Of a stretch of 6,625 nucleotides of DNA, positions 4,788-6,625 are shown one piece after another. The stretch's first letter is position 1. Each line of letters opens with the position of its first letter. The notes under the pieces are model-generated. The model was given only the letters and a program-made list of their open reading frames with translations, was not told where the DNA came from and made no database searches. Origin of the DNA: an uncultured Bacilli bacterium (GTDB taxonomy: Bacteria > Bacillota_I > Bacilli_A > RF39 > UBA660); assembly GCA_947585065.1 (NCBI GenBank), contig CANPWX010000065.1:1-6625 (forward strand), in the 5' to 3' direction. Both the position numbers and the translations under genes were made by a program.

Positions 4788-4833
4788 TTAACTTGATGCA
4801 ATATAATATATAGGTTATTTTGCATAATTTTAA
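4788..4833. repeat. imperfect inverted repeat around a TATAAT
   Basis: TTAACTTGATGCAA (4788-4801) and TTGCATAATTTTAA (4820-4833) are inverted copies matching at 11 of 14 positions, with perfect ATGCAA/TTGCAT inner arms and TTAA outer ends. The 18-base centre begins with TATAAT (4802-4807). No convincing -35 hexamer is found 16-18 bases upstream. The layout would suit a dimeric repressor covering a -10 element, or a recombinase/attachment site next to the integrase unit. Confidence 0.35.
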
Positions 4834-4854
4834 TAAGAAAATAGGAGGAAAATA

Positions 4855-5130
4855 ATGATAAAAAAAATATATGAATGTGATCGCTGTAAGAAAGAAATAA
4901 AAGGTAGTTATTATTATATAAATATTATTAATGAAAATAGTAGACCACTAACAGATGATGAATTTATCGATCAAACAATGAATAGACTTTTTCCAGAAAA
5001 AGATAATGGAAGAATATATTGTCAAAATTGTGTTAATGAAATAAAAGAATTTATTAAAAATAAGAATTTTATATCAGGACAAACTAAGATATATGATTTT
5101 ACAAAAGAAAAGGAAGGAGATAAAAATTAG
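4855..5130 (+). CDS. small zinc-ribbon-like phage protein, 91 residues
   Basis: Two CxxC pairs, C8-C11 (YECDRCKKEI) and C56-C59 (IYCQNCVNEI), separated by about 44 residues, form a likely four-cysteine zinc site. This is the usual pattern of small treble-clef or zinc-ribbon proteins found in phages and their hosts. The segment between them is beta-rich then helical (SYYYINIINENS, TDDEFIDQTMNRLF). The C-terminus is lysine-rich. Such proteins may bind nucleic acid or a host polymerase component, but nothing here fixes the role. AGGAGG at 4844-4849 gives a strong start after the non-coding gap, so this gene may begin a new transcript. It ends in TAGTG, sharing one base with the next start. Confidence 0.78.
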   Translation: MIKKIYECDRCKKEIKGSYYYINIINENSRPLTDDEFIDQTMNRLFPEKDNGRIYCQNCVNEIKEFIKNKNFISGQTKIYDFTKEKEGDKN

Positions 5131-5423
5131 TGATAAAGCCATCGATATTAATAAAGACTGTTGAAGGCGAGTATGAATTATTAGGTTCAATTGAATCAAT
5201 CGAATGTGAAAGATATGAATCGAAAAAAATAACAGTATCAGATTGTCATATAAATTATATTAACGAATTTGAGGCAACAATTACTCCAATTAATATTTCA
5301 CGAAAAAGGTTTATAAAGAAATTAATGGCAAAAGGTATTCAAAGAAATGGTGCTAAAGAAATAGCTGATTATTTTTTAAAAAAGCGTGGACGATATTATT
5401 TGATTGATTTAATGCATTTTTAA
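5130..5423 (+). CDS. conserved-looking phage protein, 97 residues, unknown function
   Basis: The start is GTG at 5130, overlapping the preceding TAG by one base, with AAGGAGA (5114-5120) correctly spaced. The N-terminal half is beta-rich (SILIKTVEGEYELLGSIESIECER, then EFEATITPINIS). The C-terminal half is basic and helical (RKRFIKKLMAKGIQRNGAKEIADYFLKKRGRYY), which could contact nucleic acid. A 'beta-rich half with FEATI, then ISRKRFIK helix' arrangement is familiar from Gram-positive phage hypothetical proteins, but I cannot name a family. Co-translation with the zinc-ribbon protein suggests a shared process. No membrane or export signal is present. Confidence 0.75.
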   Translation: MIKPSILIKTVEGEYELLGSIESIECERYESKKITVSDCHINYINEFEATITPINISRKRFIKKLMAKGIQRNGAKEIADYFLKKRGRYYLIDLMHF

Positions 5424-5452
5424 TAAATTGATTAGAAGGAGGAAATGATACA

Positions 5453-5659
5453 ATGAATTCAATAATACAAAATAAAATAGAAAAAAAGATAAAGGGTATT
5501 AATAAAGATTTAAAAGAACTTTATTCTATTTTAGACAAATTACCTTATGAATCTGATTTGTTTTTAGATGATACTAGAGAAGAAATAACTGGCATAATTG
5601 GCTATCATGTTCATTTAACACTCAAGTTGAGTCAGGAATTTATTGTTGTTTTTAATTAA
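5453..5659 (+). CDS. small helical phage protein, 68 residues, unknown function
   Basis: A strong AGGAGG (5437-5442) precedes ATG 5453 with 10 bases between. The protein is a helix (residues 3-29, basic, IIQNKIEKKIKGINKDLKELY…), an acidic loop (SDLFLDDTREE) and a C-terminal hydrophobic/aromatic segment (GIIGYHVHLTLKLSQEFIVVFN). The last stretch is too polar to be a clear membrane helix. It may be a small two-helix protein. The 29-base gap before it and 43-base gap after it are larger than most in the window, but no promoter is evident. No family recognised. Confidence 0.68.
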   Translation: MNSIIQNKIEKKIKGINKDLKELYSILDKLPYESDLFLDDTREEITGIIGYHVHLTLKLSQEFIVVFN

Positions 5660-5702
5660 ATAAAAAATATAGAAATAGAACTATAAAAGAAAGGAGTAAA
5701 AA

Positions 5703-5783
5703 ATGAGTGAGGGAATAATAATGACCTTAATAATTTGTGTGACAATTTTACTTGTATGTTTAATAAATAAAAAAGGGGAATGA
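5703..5783 (+). CDS. 26-residue membrane peptide
   Basis: A 26-codon frame follows a perfect AAGGAG (5691-5696) with a 6-base spacer. It encodes MSEGIIMTLIICVTILL followed by VCLINKKGE: one hydrophobic helix (about residues 5-21) with an acidic N-terminus and a KK at the C-terminus, so the C-terminus is probably cytoplasmic. Its stop lies 3 bases before the next start, and the Shine-Dalgarno GGGG for that gene lies within its final codons. Very short single-helix peptides like this are easily missed. The role is unknown, or it may be a leader that couples translation to the late regulator. Confidence 0.6.
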   Translation: MSEGIIMTLIICVTILLVCLINKKGE

Positions 5784-5786
5784 TAT

Positions 5787-6206
5787 ATGTATAAAGAATT
5801 AAAAAAACAAATAGCAGACAAAAATGTTATTCATGAAATAAGATTAGGAATAGAAAATAGAATAAGATTTAAAATAGATAATCAATTAGGTTTAAAGGGA
5901 ATGTCTTTTCAAGAAGTTAAAATTGAAATGACAACTAAGCATGTAGATAGATTTGCTAAAGTATTTGCAGATATAGAAGAACTTGATAAACAACGAGAAG
6001 AACTTTTAAAAGAAGAAAGTATAATTGATGATATGTTAAATAAAGTGGATCGTAAAATATCAGAACTTAATGATATAGAACTCAAAGTATTTAGAGGTAT
6101 GTATTTATGGGGAAAGACTCAACAAGAAATTGCGGAAGCAGAAGATTATAGTTTAGCTCGAATAAAACAGATTAGTATTGATATTAATAATAAATTAAAA
6201 AATTAA
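5787..6206 (+). CDS. sigma-70 region 4-like phage late transcription regulator
   Basis: The 139-residue protein has an N-terminal region of mixed helices. A charged coiled-coil segment (about 60-93, ADIEELDKQREELLKEESII… DRKISELN) follows. A C-terminal helix-turn-helix of the sigma-70 region 4 type completes it (about 94-138): IELKVFRGMYLWGKTQQEIAEAEDYSLARIKQI, where LKVF…Y…G.TQQEIAE is the classic entry and SLARIKQIS the recognition helix. This resembles the phage families called ArpU-like, DUF1492 or 'sigma-70 family' proteins, placed just before HNH/terminase genes and thought to activate late transcription. Family membership is by motif and place, not by search. A run of G (5775-5778) is the ribosome binding site. 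The non-coding region immediately after it probably holds its target. Confidence 0.8.
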   Translation: MYKELKKQIADKNVIHEIRLGIENRIRFKIDNQLGLKGMSFQEVKIEMTTKHVDRFAKVFADIEELDKQREELLKEESIIDDMLNKVDRKISELNDIELKVFRGMYLWGKTQQEIAEAEDYSLARIKQISIDINNKLKN

Positions 6207-6211
6207 AAGAC

Positions 6212-6244
6212 TATACTCTCATTATACTAAGTTTGTGATAAAAT
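6212..6244 (+). promoter_or_regulatory. candidate late promoter with two TATACT repeats and extended -10
   Basis: TG-A-TAAAAT (6236-6244) is an extended -10 with one mismatch in the hexamer. No TTGACA-like -35 exists at the right distance. Instead TATACT occurs at 6212-6217 and again at 6223-6228, exactly 11 bases apart (one helical turn), straddling the -35 position. This is the layout of an activator-dependent promoter, and the likely activator gene ends just upstream. Confidence 0.4.
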
Positions 6245-6274
6245 GATATTATCGAGAGATTAGACTTAAATGAT

Positions 6275-6304
6275 AAAGGATAGTGTAATAACTGTTCTTT
6301 TTTT
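6275..6304 (+). terminator. terminator-like hairpin with T-tract before the HNH gene
   Basis: AAAGGATAGT (6275-6284) pairs with ACTGTTCTTT (6291-6300) over ten positions, two of them G·U, with a six-base loop GTAATA. A run of seven T (6298-6304) overlaps the stem end. It ends one base before the ribosome binding site of the HNH gene. It could stop early transcripts, or attenuate a transcript begun at the 6236-6244 promoter. The stem is AT-rich, so strength is uncertain. Confidence 0.5.
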
Positions 6305-6314
6305 GTGAGGATTT

Positions 6315-6605
6315 ATGGCAAAAGAATATTCAAAATGGTTTTACAATTCAAGTCAATGGAGAAAACTAAGTGCTTATATAAGAGAAAAATATAACAATAC
6401 TTGTCAAGAGTGTGGTGAGTTTGGAGATCAAGTACATCATATAATAGAGATTACACCAGACAATATAAATGATGTTAATATAACTTTAAATGAAAACAAT
6501 CTAACATTACTTTGTGATGCTTGTCATAATGCAAAAAAGAAAAAAGTCTTAGATATTAATGAAGGATTATATTTTGATGAAAAAGGAAATATGCATTCAA
6601 AATAG
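6315..6605 (+). CDS. phage HNH endonuclease (packaging-associated)
   Basis: The 96-residue protein opens KWFYNSSQWRKLSAYIREKYNNTCQECG, the usual lead of small phage HNH nucleases. C30-C33 and C67-C70 are the structural zinc cysteines. The catalytic core is H41-H42 in QVHHIIEI, N62 in ENNLTLLC and H71 in CDACHNAKK, so the His-Asn-His set is intact. It is a metal-dependent DNA nicking enzyme. In HK97-like and many cos-type Gram-positive phages such a protein sits beside the terminase genes and is needed with the large terminase for cutting at cos. Its length is normal and GTGAGG (6305-6310) supports the start. Terminase genes are expected just past the right edge. Confidence 0.9.
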   Translation: MAKEYSKWFYNSSQWRKLSAYIREKYNNTCQECGEFGDQVHHIIEITPDNINDVNITLNENNLTLLCDACHNAKKKKVLDINEGLYFDEKGNMHSK

Positions 6606-6625
6606 ACTCCCCCCATTTAATAAAA
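6606..6625. other. C-tract after the HNH gene, possible cos-proximal sequence
   Basis: Six consecutive C (6609-6614) follow the HNH stop in DNA that is otherwise about three quarters A+T. In cos-type phages the cohesive-end site lies near the HNH/terminase boundary, and a C-run here could be part of it. The window ends too soon to judge. Confidence 0.25.

Noticed and set aside
4788..4807. A complete sigma-70 type promoter using TATAAT at 4802
   Set aside because: No -35 resembling TTGACA at 16-18 bases; TATAAT alone is common by chance in DNA this AT-rich.
4788..4833. Inverted repeat as the tyrosine-recombinase core (attP crossover) site
   Set aside because: The 18-base centre is far longer than the usual 5-9 bases between core arms; kept only as a regulatory candidate or part of a larger att region.
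1..6625. Template repeat or reverse transcriptase of a DGR within the window
   Set aside because: No second GC-rich copy of the 3371-3450 stretch is visible on either strand, and no protein has a reverse-transcriptase motif; if present they are outside.
1..6625. CRISPR array, tRNA or rRNA gene
   Set aside because: No regularly spaced repeats and no tRNA-like cloverleaf or conserved T-loop sequence were seen.

Overview
The window is a very AT-rich (roughly one quarter G+C), densely packed stretch of a temperate bacteriophage or prophage from a low-GC Gram-positive host (Firmicutes; clostridial, erysipelotrichial or a related gut lineage). The reasons are strong AGGAGG-type ribosome binding sites, TGA used as stop and TGG as Trp, every gene on the + strand, many genes of 50-110 codons overlapping by 1-17 bases, and the order 'small early genes, tyrosine recombinase, sigma-70-like late regulator, HNH endonuclease' that normally leads into the terminase genes just beyond the right edge.

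Layout. (1) 1-657: a possible gene tail, a beta-sandwich-type phage lipoprotein and a small one-helix membrane protein. (2) 672-2924: a translationally coupled string of small early phage genes of unknown function, including a 54-codon membrane protein gene (2519-2683); several junctions share the same sequence. (3) 2927-3540: a 180-residue protein with a C-type-lectin/formylglycine-generating-enzyme-like (DUF6273-like) C-terminus. Its last ~100 bases change abruptly from about 25% to about 54% G+C and carry a run of NNC/NNT codons ending in GVRPVI. A strong hairpin without a T-tract follows. This is the most interesting locus: it looks like the variable region of a diversity-generating retroelement (DGR) target whose reverse transcriptase and template repeat lie outside the window. 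(4) 3541-4742: a 50-residue charged protein, an intact tyrosine recombinase and a coiled-coil protein. (5) 4743-4854: a non-coding gap with a CRE-like site and an imperfect inverted repeat around a TATAAT. (6) 4855-5783: a zinc-ribbon-like protein, two small unknown proteins and a 26-residue membrane peptide. (7) 5787-6625: a sigma-70 region 4-like late regulator, a control region with two TATACT repeats, an extended -10 and a terminator-like hairpin, then an HNH endonuclease and a C-tract at the edge.

Working model: the left and centre form the early transcription unit. The regulator at 5787-6206 probably switches on the packaging and structural genes through the 6207-6314 region. The HNH protein probably assists terminase. 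The lectin-like gene is an accessory gene inserted in the early unit and possibly diversified by a DGR acting from elsewhere. No function could be assigned to most of the small genes.
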